From positions 53,757,814 to 53,821,813 of the forward strand of contig NC_061866.1 of the NCBI RefSeq assembly GCF_907164915.1: a DNA stretch of 64,000 nt, read 5' to 3'. Of the stretch, positions 23,901 through 34,413 are shown one piece after another; the first letter of the stretch is position 1, and each line of letters starts with the position of its first letter. This stretch comes from Impatiens glandulifera. Its lineage: Eukaryota; Streptophyta; Magnoliopsida; Ericales; Balsaminaceae. Below the pieces are notes generated by a model. It was not told the origin of the DNA and ran no database searches. It saw nothing but the letters and a program-made list of their open reading frames with translations. Both the position numbers and the translations under genes were made by a program.

Positions 23901-25666
23901 AAAACAAACTCCTGCTCAATACGGAAATAGGTGAATATCTGTTATTTGAGCCTTAAGATAATATGTTTACGATCCTTTATTTTTGTTTCTATAATGTTTG
24001 TTGAGAATTAATATTTCTTTACATAATACCTTGTCGCTTCAGACATGTTTTTATTGTGCTATATGTGTTATCTACTGAACCGTTTGAATTAGAGATATTC
24101 CTGATCATATCTTGTTCAGATTATTTCAGCTGTGATGATGACAAGGATATAGAAAGAATGGATTCTGACGCATTGAAAAGATACACTAACAATTTCAGTG
24201 AAGATAATTATATTGGAAGGTTTCAATTTGGCAAAATATTTCGTGGATTGCCCGAGATTTCTGATAAAGGGCCTCTATTCGTCACAGTGAAGATATGGGA
24301 TGATTATGAAGATCTGCAACATAATTTACTCAGATTGGGGGTACTATTATTTAAGAATTTCAGTGCCCAATTTGTGTTTATTAAACATATATTACTTCTT
24401 AATTTGATTGGATGCTCACCAATCTGCAGGATGAAATATTACTTCTTCATCATGAAAAGTACACTTGTCATTCTGGGATGGTTAGGATGTATGGTTATTG
24501 CATTGAAGACAAATATGTTGCTATTGTAATTTTCTTAAAGCCCATGAATTCCATCCGTAATCTCCTGCCTAGAGGTATATTAGACACTTTTTTTATGTTT
24601 CTGATTTTTGTGTACAGATCTAGCTAGTTTTTTGGAGTGCAAATGTTAACGGTTTTGCCATATGTAGGTGATTTTTCATGGCTACATAGGATAAAAGCTG
24701 CTTGGGGAGTGGCTTCCCTCTTGAAGTTTCTACATGATGATGTATCGCGTCTCATGGATCCTTTCATTATTCGTAATTTGGATTCAGCTCATATATTATT
24801 AGATGAGGTTAGTTAATTGTTTTTTTCATTTATTTTGATATCTTGTACATTGCTTTTCATAATTTAAAAGTCTTTGTTATAAGATATAATAATTATTTTG
24901 ATATATGATATTAGGAATACAATCCAAAGTTGGTTGATTTCGGCTTGATATCGGGTGGAATTTTTCCAAATCGGCCAATGTATATGGTTAAATCAAACTT
25001 GAAATGTCATGATCAAGTGTTGCCAGCTTATGACATAAGTGGTATGTTTCTAAGTTAAGATTTTCCTTTTTGTTTATGAGCAATCTAGATGATATATATT
25101 AATATATAACAAAAAAAATGCACAACTGATTAGGTAACACTTGTCATATTGCTACTGAGAGGTCCTGCTTTTTATTTTGGTTCCTTGTAGAACAATTTTA
25201 GCTCTGAAACTAGGGAATGTATAAGTTAACTGAGAAAAAAACTTGTTTGTGTTATTGTTGACTGAAGTTTGAGATCCTTTGTTTTGTAGGCAGTTGGACT
25301 ACAAAGAGCGACGTGTATTCTTTTGGGGTGCTTCTTCTATGTTTGATTTCTAAAAGAAATATAGTGAAGCCCGATGATGGAGGGTTGCCTACTTCAGAAG
25401 ACATGGAGAATATACATGTGCACAAGAGTTTGCAGACAGATTCAACATATAATTGTTTGGATGGGCAAGAAATTAAGAGACTGGCTGTGCAATGTGTGCA
25501 AATTAATCCAGCTTATAGGCCTTCTATGTCTGAAATTGTAGATGCGTTGCAGAATCTAAAAGTGGTAAAGAGCAACACAGAATTTGTCGGCTTAGATAAG
25601 ATTTCTAGGGTGAACTATGCTACTAATTATTCCAACATGCCTAAATCACATTGGATGACTAATTAA
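20994..25666 (+). CDS. Tandem pseudokinase protein (RLK/Pelle-like), 11 exons, 695 aa
   Basis: Exons: 20994-21030, 21293-21501, 21591-21732, 22129-22265, 22412-22556, 23523-23930, 24120-24340, 24430-24574, 24668-24807, 24915-25041 and 25290-25666. All junctions are GT-AG with matching phases, and the total (2088 bp) is a whole number of codons. Two kinase-like domains lie in tandem with the same intron pattern. Domain 1 keeps the VAIK-type lysine (TVKIW, about residue 62), but the HRD motif is IRN (about 163-165) and DFG is DFS (about 183-185). Domain 2 has TVKIW, IRN and an intact DFG. Both therefore lack the catalytic-loop Asp and are predicted pseudokinases. Both end with a KSDV(F/Y)xFG segment. 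No signal peptide or membrane helix, so likely cytosolic. Retaining the 23931 intron would stop at 23956 and give a single-domain form. A role in signalling or immunity is only a family-level guess. Confidence 0.8.
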
Positions 25667-26150
25667 AATGTGGGTTTGAATAATTTAAAATTATATGACT
25701 AACCGACCCTCGAATTATTCTGATCGTTCATTTTAGTCCTCAAATTAATTTTTAAAACAAATTGTTTTTAAAAGGTCACCAATAACATTTCCGTTAACTT
25801 TTTGTTTAAACATAACGGCTTAAACTTAATTTTTTTTTTATATATTATCTTTAATCTTATTTTTTATATTTATATATATAATTATTAAATCGCTTATATA
25901 TAATATTATATATTATTATTAATTTTTATATTTATATAATTATTAAATCTCTTATATATATATTATTTACTTTATATATATAAGTTTAAAAATAATTTAT
26001 TTATACTTTTTTGTCATGCCTAAGTACACGCAGCACTCTTCTTCCTTTGTCAACAACGATGCCCAGTTTTGTAAAAAAATAAAATTCTGGACTTAAATCC
26101 AAGTGGTGTTTTTTAGCGGCTCTCTTGAAGACAAAACTAATCAAATTTAT
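25667..26150. other. AT-rich spacer downstream of the pseudokinase gene
   Basis: No gene seen; TATATA-rich tracts only. Confidence 0.5.
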
Positions 26151-26450
26151 ATATATAATGATGCTTAATTTTTAAAGTGTTCGGATTACCGGGTCGAAAA
26201 CTGTGGTTAATTTAGATATTTATATGAGAGTAATTGGATATTTGGGTCGGATTGTGGGTTGATCCGCCCATAAACTTAAAACGGTTAAAATAAATTTAAA
26301 AATGTTATTTGTAGGTTTTGAACTTGCAACCTATCAAAATAAGTACAATCCTTTAACCAACTAAGCTAACAACACTTTTTATTTAAGATTCAACATCAAA
26401 TTTGATGAACGCGAGACATTTTAACAATAAAAGTTCAAATTTTTAACTAA

Positions 26451-26524
<74 letters not shown>

Positions 26525-28395
26525 GATGCTTAATTTTTAAAGTGTCCGGATTGCCGAATCGAGAGTTGTGGTTAATTTGGATATTTATGTGAGAGTAAAT
26601 ATATATTTGGGTCGGATTGTGGGTTGACCAACCCATAAACTTAAAACGGTTAAAAATAAATTTAAAAATGTTATTGTAGGTTTCGAACTTGCAACCTAAC
26701 AAAACAAGTACAACTCTTTAACCAACTAGGCTAACAACACTTTATATTTAATATTCAACACCAAATTTGATGAACGCGAGACATTTTAACAATAAAAGTT
26801 CAAATTTTTAACTAACTAATCTATATATATATAATGATGCTTAATTTTTAAAGTGTCCGGATTGCCGGGTCGAAAACTGTGGTTAATTTGGATATTTATG
26901 TGAGAGTAAATTGATATTTGGGTCGGATTGTGGGTTGATCCGCCCATAAACTTAAAACGGTTAAAATAAATTTAAAAATGTTATTTGTAGGTTTTGAACT
27001 TGCAACCTATCAAAATAAGTACAATCCTTTAACCAACTAAGCTAACAACAATTTTTATTTAAGATTCAACATCAAATTTGATGAACGCGAGACATTTTAA
27101 CAATAAAAGTTCAAATTTTTAACTAACTAATCTATATATATATATATAATGATGCTTAATTTTTAAAGTGTCCAGATTGCCGAATCGAGAGTTGTGGTTA
27201 ATTTGGATATTTATGTGAGAGTAAATGGATATTTGGGTCGGATTGTGGGTTGACCAACCCATAAACTTAAAACGGTTAAAAATAAATTTAAAAATGTTAT
27301 TGTAGGTTTCGAACTTGCAACCTAACAAAACAAGTACAACTCTTTAACCAACTAGGCTAACAACACTTTATATTTAAGATTCAACACCAAATTTGATGAA
27401 CGCGAGACATTTTAACAATAAAAGTTCAAATTTTTAACTAACTAATCTATATATATATAATGATGCTTAATTTTTAAAGTGTCCGGATTGCCGGGTCGAA
27501 AGCTGTGGTTAATTTGGATATTTATGTGAGAGTAAATGGATACTTGGGTCGGATTGTGGGTTGACCCGCCCATAAACTTAAAACGGTTAAAATAAATTTA
27601 AAAATGTTATTTGTAGGTTTCGAACTTGCAACCTAACAAAACAAGTACAACTTTTTAACCAACTAGGCTAACAACACTTTATATTTAAGATTCAACACCA
27701 AATTTGATGAACGCGAGATATTTTAACAATAAAAGTTCAAATTTTTAACTAACTAATCTATATATATATAATGATGCTTAATTTTTAAAGTGTCCGGATT
27801 GACGGGTCGAAAACTGTGGTTAATTTGGATATTTATGTGAGAGTAAATGAATATTTGAGTCGGATTATGGGTTGACCCGCCCATAAACTTAAAACAGTTA
27901 AAAATAAATTTAAAATGTTATTTGTAGGTTTCGAACTTGCAACCTAACAATACAAGTATAACCCTTTAACCAACTATGCTAACAACACATTATATTTAAA
28001 ATTCAGCACCAAATTTGATGAACGCGAGACATTTTAACAAAGTTCAAATCTATATATATATAATGATGCTTAATTTTTAAAGTGTCCGGATTGACGGGTC
28101 GAAAACTGTGGTTAATTTGGATATTTATGTGAGAGTAAATGAATATTTGAGTCGGATTATGGGTTGACCCGCCCATAAACTTAAAACAGTTAAAAATAAA
28201 TTTAAAATGTTATTTGTAGGTTTCGAACTTGCAACCTAATAAAACAAGTACAACCCTTTAACCAACTATGCTAACAACACATTATATTTAAAATTCAGCA
28301 CCAAATTTGATGAACGCGAGACATTTTAACAAAGTTCAAATTTTTAACTAGCTAATCTATATCTATATATATATATAATGATGCTTAATTATTTT
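26150..28395. repeat. Tandem array of about seven units (~310 bp) with pol III-like boxes
   Basis: Units begin near 26150, 26516, 26824, 27133, 27447, 27762 and 28052, with a truncated eighth at 28356. Each starts with a TCTATATATATAATGATGC-like segment and ends with TTTTTAACTAACTAA. On the minus strand each unit has an A-box-like TAGCCTAGTTGG (fits TRGCNNAGYNGG) followed about 35 bp later by GTTCGAAAC (fits the B-box GWTCRANNC), as in a tRNA or tRNA-derived SINE head. On the plus strand the unit start looks like a Helitron 5' end (A|TC). A TA microsatellite of about 66 bp lies at 26454-26521. One partial copy recurs at 49496. Confidence 0.85.
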
Positions 28396-28545
28396 GTTTC
28401 AGGGTGAACATCACGCGCTCATCTAAATGATCACCTAAATGAATAGCTAGAAACTCTAAAACAAAGAAACGGTCCCACCTTTTAACCTACCATTAACATA
28501 TTCTCTCTCCTTTCAAAATTTCCGTTTCAAAAAGAGATCGAGCAA

Positions 28546-28611
28546 ATGGCTACAGGGGCTGCCGCAAATGGCTACAGGGGCTGCCGCAAATGGCTACAGG
28601 GGCTGCCGGAG
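28546..28611 (+). repeat. Three 22-bp tandem copies, each with an ATG
   Basis: The unit ATGGCTACAGGGGCTGCCGC plus AA occurs at 28546 and 28568, and its first 20 bases begin again at 28590. As 22 is not a multiple of three, the three ATGs are in three different frames. Only the third opens the conserved-looking protein at 28590; the first two open short upstream or overlapping frames. Confidence 0.9.
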
Positions 28612-28910
28612 ACGGCCTGATTCGTTGCTTCTTCAACGCATGCATCTCCGGTGCCGATGTCGGAATCCAACGTCGTCCTTATCACAAGAATTGCAGTTGT
28701 GCACTTCACAAATCTCGCGGACAATGTTCTCATTCCACCTCGGGAAATAACGTTTCGTATCCGATTCGTCGTACTTGGAGCGAAGGTTCCTTCACGCTTA
28801 TGGCTTCTTCTTCTTCTGCTGCCTACGTATCGCCTGCATCTTCGCTTGCGACGAATTCCGTCGCCGATGTTGCCAGAAAGACGTATCTATTTCCTTATAA
28901 CGAAAAATAA
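28590..28910 (+). CDS. Small Cys-containing plant protein, 106 aa
   Basis: Open frame from the third ATG of a tandem repeat to TAA at 28908. It is GC-richer than its surroundings. It has several cysteines in the first half (IRCFFNACISG), the motif RRPYHKNCSCALHKSRGQC, then YPIRRTWSEGS and a Ser/Ala-rich tail. I believe similar small uncharacterised proteins exist in many plants (with a PYH-NC-CALH core), but I cannot name the family. No signal peptide is evident. It could be an intact host gene or the first of a series of captured fragments; two upstream out-of-frame ATGs may lower its translation. Confidence 0.6.
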   Translation: MATGAAGDGLIRCFFNACISGADVGIQRRPYHKNCSCALHKSRGQCSHSTSGNNVSYPIRRTWSEGSFTLMASSSSAAYVSPASSLATNSVADVARKTYLFPYNEK

Positions 28911-29890
28911 TGAAGTAATCTCTGTTCTATTACAACCAGGTGAGTTCTGCTTCTTCGTCGGTTTTTCCTTTCGATCTGATCGATTGTTAAACGATATCCT
29001 CTGCGATGTGCTTCTGTTCTATTACAACCAGGTGTCCTCTCTGCGATGTGCTTCTTCGTCGGTCATCTATTTGTGTATATATGAAATTTGTGTTTTTATT
29101 ATTTTACCATTTTTGTTGCAGTTATACGGTCGTTGGAAGGTCCTTCTTTTCCCCAAGCCTTGGTCTAGAGTATTGGCTAGGGTTCTACCAAAGCCTTCGT
29201 CCTACTACAAAAGGTACGACTGATTATCCTCTCTTTTAGAAATCGTAATATCCTTAAGTTGAATGTATTCATGACTGTTGTATTTATTGAACTTCACAAC
29301 TGAACAGGGTGAGAAAGTAGAAGACAACGCTGATGATGCTGTGAATGAACAGGTTGAGAAAGTAAGAGATTCAACCTGGAAGACATTTGTTACAAAGTGT
29401 AATTCATGGAATGAGAGATGTCGTTGAAGATGTGTCTTTGAACAGTGACATTTTGTTACATGGTTGAAATGAAGCAAATGTTGCTGTTTCTTCTAATTCT
29501 GACAAGGAAGAAGATGTCAAAATATATCCTTTACATATTGAACACGACAAAGAGGGAGATGTTGCCAATGAGTATTTACGCAGTGAAACAGGTAGTGGTG
29601 AACAGGAAGACTTTTCTAAGGATGTTTCTAATTTGCCAAGTGTAAAAGATGAAGATGGAATTGTCCTAGCTAGAAGATTTTTCATCACAGACTAAAGTAG
29701 TCTCTTTCCTCCTGAAATCCAATAGCAATAATGCAGATATCGTAAGAAGAGACTTGTCTTGGCAAACTCAAAATGAAGTGGGAGCTGTTGTTGCAAACAT
29801 CACTTCTTTAAAGAATGAAGATGATATTGGAATTCATGAATGTGATTCTTTACAGAGTGAAAATGATGAAGTTGTTAACATTGATGTTTT
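28911..29890 (+). pseudogene. Unrecognised broken coding sequence
   Basis: The + strand has several acidic open pieces (for example GEKVEDNADDAVNEQVEK near 29307 and SENDEVVNIDV near 29858) interrupted by stops. The segment ACTTCTGTTCTATTACAACCAGGTG-like recurs at about 28925 and 29017, suggesting a local duplication. I cannot name the source gene. Confidence 0.3.
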
Positions 29891-29891
29891 C

Positions 29892-30192
29892 CATTGCCTA
29901 TATATACAAGGCCAAGGTGAAGAAGAACGGATCACACTGATATCTGAGGTGAGATATCAGATATATATTGTAATATATGTTTGAACGTTGGGGGAAGGTC
30001 TCACGTCCTCATGGTAACTGTGGAGTTGTTCGAGCTAAGTTCAAGTCTAACCTTCCTCCCAAATCTTTGGTAATTACAATTTCGTATCTTTTAGATCATA
30101 TTGTAATGGTATTGTTATGGTTTACTGATTTGTATTCTTTCTATTATTAGGGGGATAGAGTGAGGGTTTTCATGTACCCAAGCAATATCTGA
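29892..30192 (+). pseudogene. Ribosomal protein eL33 (RPL35a) gene fragment
   Basis: Three pieces match the C-terminal half of cytosolic ribosomal protein L35a in order: AYIYKAKVKKNGSH (to 29937, followed directly by TGA), then [14 protein letters not shown] through KSNLPPKSL (29989-30069), a 81-bp intron, and GDRVRVFMYPSNI plus stop (30151-30192). The N-terminal half is absent and the YRCI segment is replaced by about 50 bp of other sequence. Because an intron is retained, this is a genomic fragment, not a retrocopy. Confidence 0.85.
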
Positions 30193-31480
30193 GGTGAGTT
30201 ATCTGTTTAATATGGTTGTTTTTCAATAATATGCATTGCTTCTTGGTGAAAAAACTACTTAATATTAGTTTTTGTTGAATGGTTGTTAAAAACTGACCCT
30301 ATCTGGTTCTGTGTTTTTTAGCTTTGTTAAGTCTCTCTGAACTTTCTAAAATACTGTTAATTAGAAATTGACAGTTAACCTAGCTCAATTACCAAATAAT
30401 ACCTTGAATTGAATGATGAACAATAGAACTAGAATGAGAACGACGGGAAGATTACCTTGAATTGAATGGTGAACAATAGAACTAGAATGAGAATGAAGGA
30501 GGAAGATAAGAACTCTTAACAATCTAGGAGCATTTGAGAATTATTATTGGGAGAGGAAGGAAACACTACAAGAGTTTTCTACCAATTCATTTCATAACAA
30601 CAACTAATCTTTACTATTCTATCTGTAATCGCCACTAACAGCTACTCAAACCAAGGACATTAGCCCTAATTCTTCTCCATCGTAACACTTCCCTACTCCA
30701 TAATAATTTTTGTTTTTCAAACATTGAGTCATCAGATAGAATATAAATATAGTTTTAAACATTTTTTTTATAAAACACTTCTGGAGATTGGCACTTCACA
30801 GAGTGCAATCCTTAAGAAGCAATTCACATTTAATTATTTAAGAAGCCTTATATTAGGCTATGAGTTCCTCATTTTGTTCTTTCCTGCTTTATTTTGACTT
30901 TTCGGTCTTCAAAGTTCTTTATTTGGGTTTTTTTTCATTTTTTCTAGAGGATTTCCTGAAAAATAATTATTTGAGTTTCTTTTTTTTTTTAATCAAGGAG
31001 AACTAGCCTGACACTCCAAAACTTATTATTTGAGTTTCTACCTATGTAAGAAATTGTATGTTGGTTAGCTTGAGCATAACCAAATGGTGGAAGTATGTAT
31101 GTGTACTTCTCTGTTGTCTAATAGGATCAGTTCATTTATTGAATTCTTGAGTTTGCGGTAAACATTTAGTTGAATGAGGCACTACACTTAATTAAGATTA
31201 TGTGGCCTCTCAATCTGAGCATGGTATCATCTTGGCCAAATGAATGCAACAAACATGTCTTAGGGTTAGGTATAGTAAAGGGGAAATGTTCTTGAAGATA
31301 GAATATGCAAAGTAGTCCTCGAGTTATTAGTTAAGATATGAATAGGGCACACTTAGTTGGAGATTCAATTGATATTCTTGATTAAGGTTTTGTAAAAAAT
31401 ATGTGAGGATAGACTTTTATAGTATTATGCATGAAATTGTATGGTTGTATATTGAATTGAAATCAACATATAATTTTGAT
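30193..31480. other. Intergenic stretch without a recognised gene
   Basis: No gene seen. A direct repeat of about 54 bp (ACCTTGAATTGAATGATGAA and following) occurs twice at about 30401-30506. Confidence 0.5.
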
Positions 31481-31499
31481 TTTGTAGATATGTTTGCAA

Positions 31500-31808
31500 A
31501 GCATTTTTTGATCCCATTCCAGTGACATTTTATTCAAAAAAAATTCCATATTAGAGATCTACTTAGGCCTTTATCTGACCAAGACCGCATCAAGGTAATT
31601 TACAGCTTTCTTCTACATTTGATAAGAAATGTATGATTAGGTGTCAAACTGACCTGAACCGAAACTTACATTTGATGATCTAACTTGATGTTTATTTCCA
31701 GGTTAAGAAGGCCTTGCGAGGTGTTAATGTGCAACTGACACACCTTGAGAATGTAAGGCGAAGAAAAATAACTAATATAACTCAACAACCCATTAGCCAA
31801 TTGATGTA
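31500..31808 (+). pseudogene. Argonaute gene fragment (region before and into PAZ)
   Basis: The pieces KAFFDPIPVTF, RDLLRPLSDQDRIK and, after an intron (about 31594-31701), VKKALRGVNVQLTH plus NVRRRKIT correspond in order to the segment of AGO1/5/10-type Argonautes at the PAZ domain (family pattern PLPVIDF, RPLSDADR, KKALRGVKV). The frame breaks around TATTAGAGATC. Exons before and after are missing. Argonautes bind small RNAs; this fragment cannot. Confidence 0.75.
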
Positions 31809-32133
31809 AGCTATTTTTTCACGCTTCAAAGGATGTCCAGTATCATTTTAAGTTTGAATCTTTTTTTTCTTTCTTACTCTGCCAAATTCACGCTTTAAAT
31901 GGTGTAATTGGAAATGCATTTAGCTGTTATTATAAGACATGGTATTGAATTTGGATATTTAGTACCAAATTCATTTATAGATCTACATGAATCTGCAGAT
32001 TCTTGATCTCTATATCATGGATGTGGCTTCTTCGTCAAGTAAAACAGTATCTATGATCTTCATCTGCTTCTTTTCCTTTTTTTCTTTTTTTCTCTCTGTG
32101 AAGACATTCAACATTCTTCTTCTTCTCCCCCAG

Positions 32134-32715
32134 AGGTTTTCCTGTTTCCTGGCATCAGCTTTAGAACAGATAATGAGCCTTTCAAGGTGTTCCTCCATCA
32201 ATGAATGTAATTTCCACAATTCCTATGTTAATCTGAGTTTTGGTATTGACACTGAAAATGTAATGAATGAAGGCTGCAATGGAAAAATTCACCAAGAAGA
32301 TAGTGGATATGATGAAAGATGAAGAGCTCTATGAGTCACAGGGGGGCCTATAATTCTGTCGCAGGTTCCTCCTTTGAGATAAAGATTAATTATAAATTCC
32401 TTTCAATTGGGATCTAGGTAGCTGATTTGAAAAGAGTCTAATGACAGATAGAAAATGAATACGGCCCCATGGAGTATGAAATTGGGGCGCCTGGTGTAGA
32501 ATACACGAAATGGGCAGCAGAGATGGCGGTGGGGCTAGAGACTGGCGTGCCTTGGGTAATGTGCAAGCAAGATGATGCACCTGATCCTGTTGTAAGTTTC
32601 TTGTCTTAAATGCTCTTATTTTTCCTCCCTGTTGAATCTGTCTTTGTCTAATAATGTGCAGATTATGGATTTTATTGTGACTATTTCTCGCCAAATAAAG
32701 CTTACAAAGATATAT
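32134..32715 (+). pseudogene. GH35 beta-galactosidase gene fragment with four exon pieces
   Basis: In order: GISFRTDNEPFK (ending at donor 32186); an exon from about 32273 reading KFTKKIVDMMKDEELYESQ and, after losing one base, the IILSQ segment (to 32364); IENEYGP through [16 protein letters not shown] (32448-32591); and GFYCDYFSPNKAYK (about 32668-32710). This matches plant beta-galactosidases around the ENE catalytic Glu. Introns are retained, a short piece after GFPV is deleted, and the start and C-terminal two thirds are absent. The following WIGEPILNVDGVTTKLFDI is not beta-galactosidase and its origin is unknown, so the fragment may be fused to another. Confidence 0.85.
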
Positions 32716-33049
32716 GGATTGGTGAACCTATTTTAAACGTCGATGGAGTGACAACTAAGCTTTTTGATATAACGTAAGTTTACCTTATTATTAAGTTGTG
32801 ATAACTGTTCATATGTTATTCTTATTGTTACCATGCTTTATGGAATGGATCATTATGTTTGTCTAGCTCCATTTCAATCCTCCTTTACCAGTTGCTGGAG
32901 GGTTTTCTGTGGATGAAGTATTTTTGATTGTGTTTATATGTATGCTTTGTTTGATTTACTAGAAATATTGTATATTAATCAACACTCTCTTAAACAAATT
33001 TCAATTCGGTTCCTTAAAGTTTTTTTTTCCAAAGCAGCTTCATTATTTG

Positions 33050-34371
33050 TGATAGAAAAATTAAGTAGATTAATTTTGGAACCGGCCATACATTACAATT
33101 TTTGAATATTTATTCTAAATAATCAAAAAGGGAGAAATTGATAGAAAAATTAAGTAGATTAATTTTGGAACCGGCCGGACGAACTAAACAGAGGTTAATC
33201 TTTATGTGCAGGTACTTCTAAAACCGTATGAACCGGTTGGGGAATCAAAAACCGGTTGCTACCACTGCAAAGAAATCAGTCTCAAGTGATCAAGTTATAG
33301 ATCAGAGGAACCGGTTATACTCTCTCAAGCGACCGGTTAACGAAGAAGAAAGATTTTACTCTCCAACCGGATGATACAGCACAAGGCACAAAAACCGGAT
33401 GGTTCAGAACAAAAGTCAGAAGATTCAAAATTCAAGAGTGACGTACCATGACGGAAGAAACGTGTCTCGAAAGAATAAAAGAAGATCGGATCCGATCAGA
33501 AGCATGCGAGGAAAGCAATGATGCTTTGTTGATCCGATGCTGACAACCGGAGGTGGATGTTCAACACGTGTCTCAATCTGAAAACCGGCTATGTCATCTT
33601 ATGCTCAGAGCTGCTACATGAATGCCAGGTGTTGAGGAAGTTGAAGCGTGCAAGCAACCTTTCTGCAAACAGGCGTGATGACGATCAACCAATCCAGAAG
33701 AGAGAGAAGAAAGTAGCCGTTAGCTACTTTCAGCTATAAAAGGAAGACGGATCGTCTTCATTCAAGGCAGTTCGAAGAAATTCAGAAAATAGTTAATGAG
33801 TTGTAAAAGCATTAAATTCTAGAGAGATAAAGTCTTATATTCCAAAACCGGAAGCCTTTTGTGTGTTATTGTGTTGTGTTGTTGTATTACATCAAAGTGT
33901 GAGTTTGGTGTAACCGGCGAGTAGCGAAGTTGGGCTCGACCGGAAGTGTAATTGTAACTCTAAAGAGTTAGTGGAGATCCTTCTCATAACCTAAGAAGAA
34001 GGGGTGACGTAGGAGGGTTTGCTCCGAACATCCATAAACAAATCTCTTGTCTCGTATTCCTTCCTTCACTTTCATTTCCCGCTTTCTTAACGAAAACCGC
34101 GAACTAATCATACTCCTAAAACCGGTCACTTACCTCCATTAAACCGACTCCTTCTTAAAACATCATCTAAAGTCGCAAACGTTGCTTCAACCTGAAACAG
34201 ACATTTCCGCCCTTGAACCCGGTTCAAGAGTCTGTGACAGGTTGTGCAGTGCTGAGAATGGTTTTAGTCTTTAACCGGACTATCACCAAAAGAGTTGTGT
34301 GTTGTGTAAGCGGCCACCCTTTCTAAACCGGAAAACACCACGGTCCTCCAAGGGCGTCCCCGATCCTAACA
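33050..34371 (+). repeat. Left LTR (1322 bp)
   Basis: TGATAGAAAA...CCTAACA. It contains a duplicated 89-bp block at its start (the TGATAG motif recurs at 33139), a TATA box and many AACCGG/CCGGTT hexamers. Confidence 0.95.
33735..33741 (+). promoter_or_regulatory. TATA box of the left LTR
   Basis: TATAAAAGG in the middle of the LTR, a suitable core promoter for the genomic transcript. The right LTR has the same motif at 46539-46545. Confidence 0.65.
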
Positions 34372-34373
34372 AG

Positions 34374-34385
34374 TGGTATCAGAGC
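34374..34385 (+). other. Primer-binding site
   Basis: TGGTATCAGAGC, two bases after the left LTR, is the standard copia site complementary to the 3' end of initiator tRNA-Met. Confidence 0.93.
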
Positions 34386-34413
34386 GAGGTTCTTAGCACT
34401 CAAGCAACCAAAG

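Noticed and set aside
20994..25666. Active tandem kinase resistance gene
   Set aside because: Both domains lack the catalytic-loop aspartate (IRN in place of HRD) and one lacks DFG.
26150..28395. True tRNA genes on the minus strand
   Set aside because: Only the A and B boxes fit; no complete cloverleaf with acceptor stem was found by eye.
33557..33739. 60-aa ORF repeated at 46361-46543
   Set aside because: It lies in the LTRs at equivalent positions and has no features of a protein; it is duplicated simply because the LTR is.
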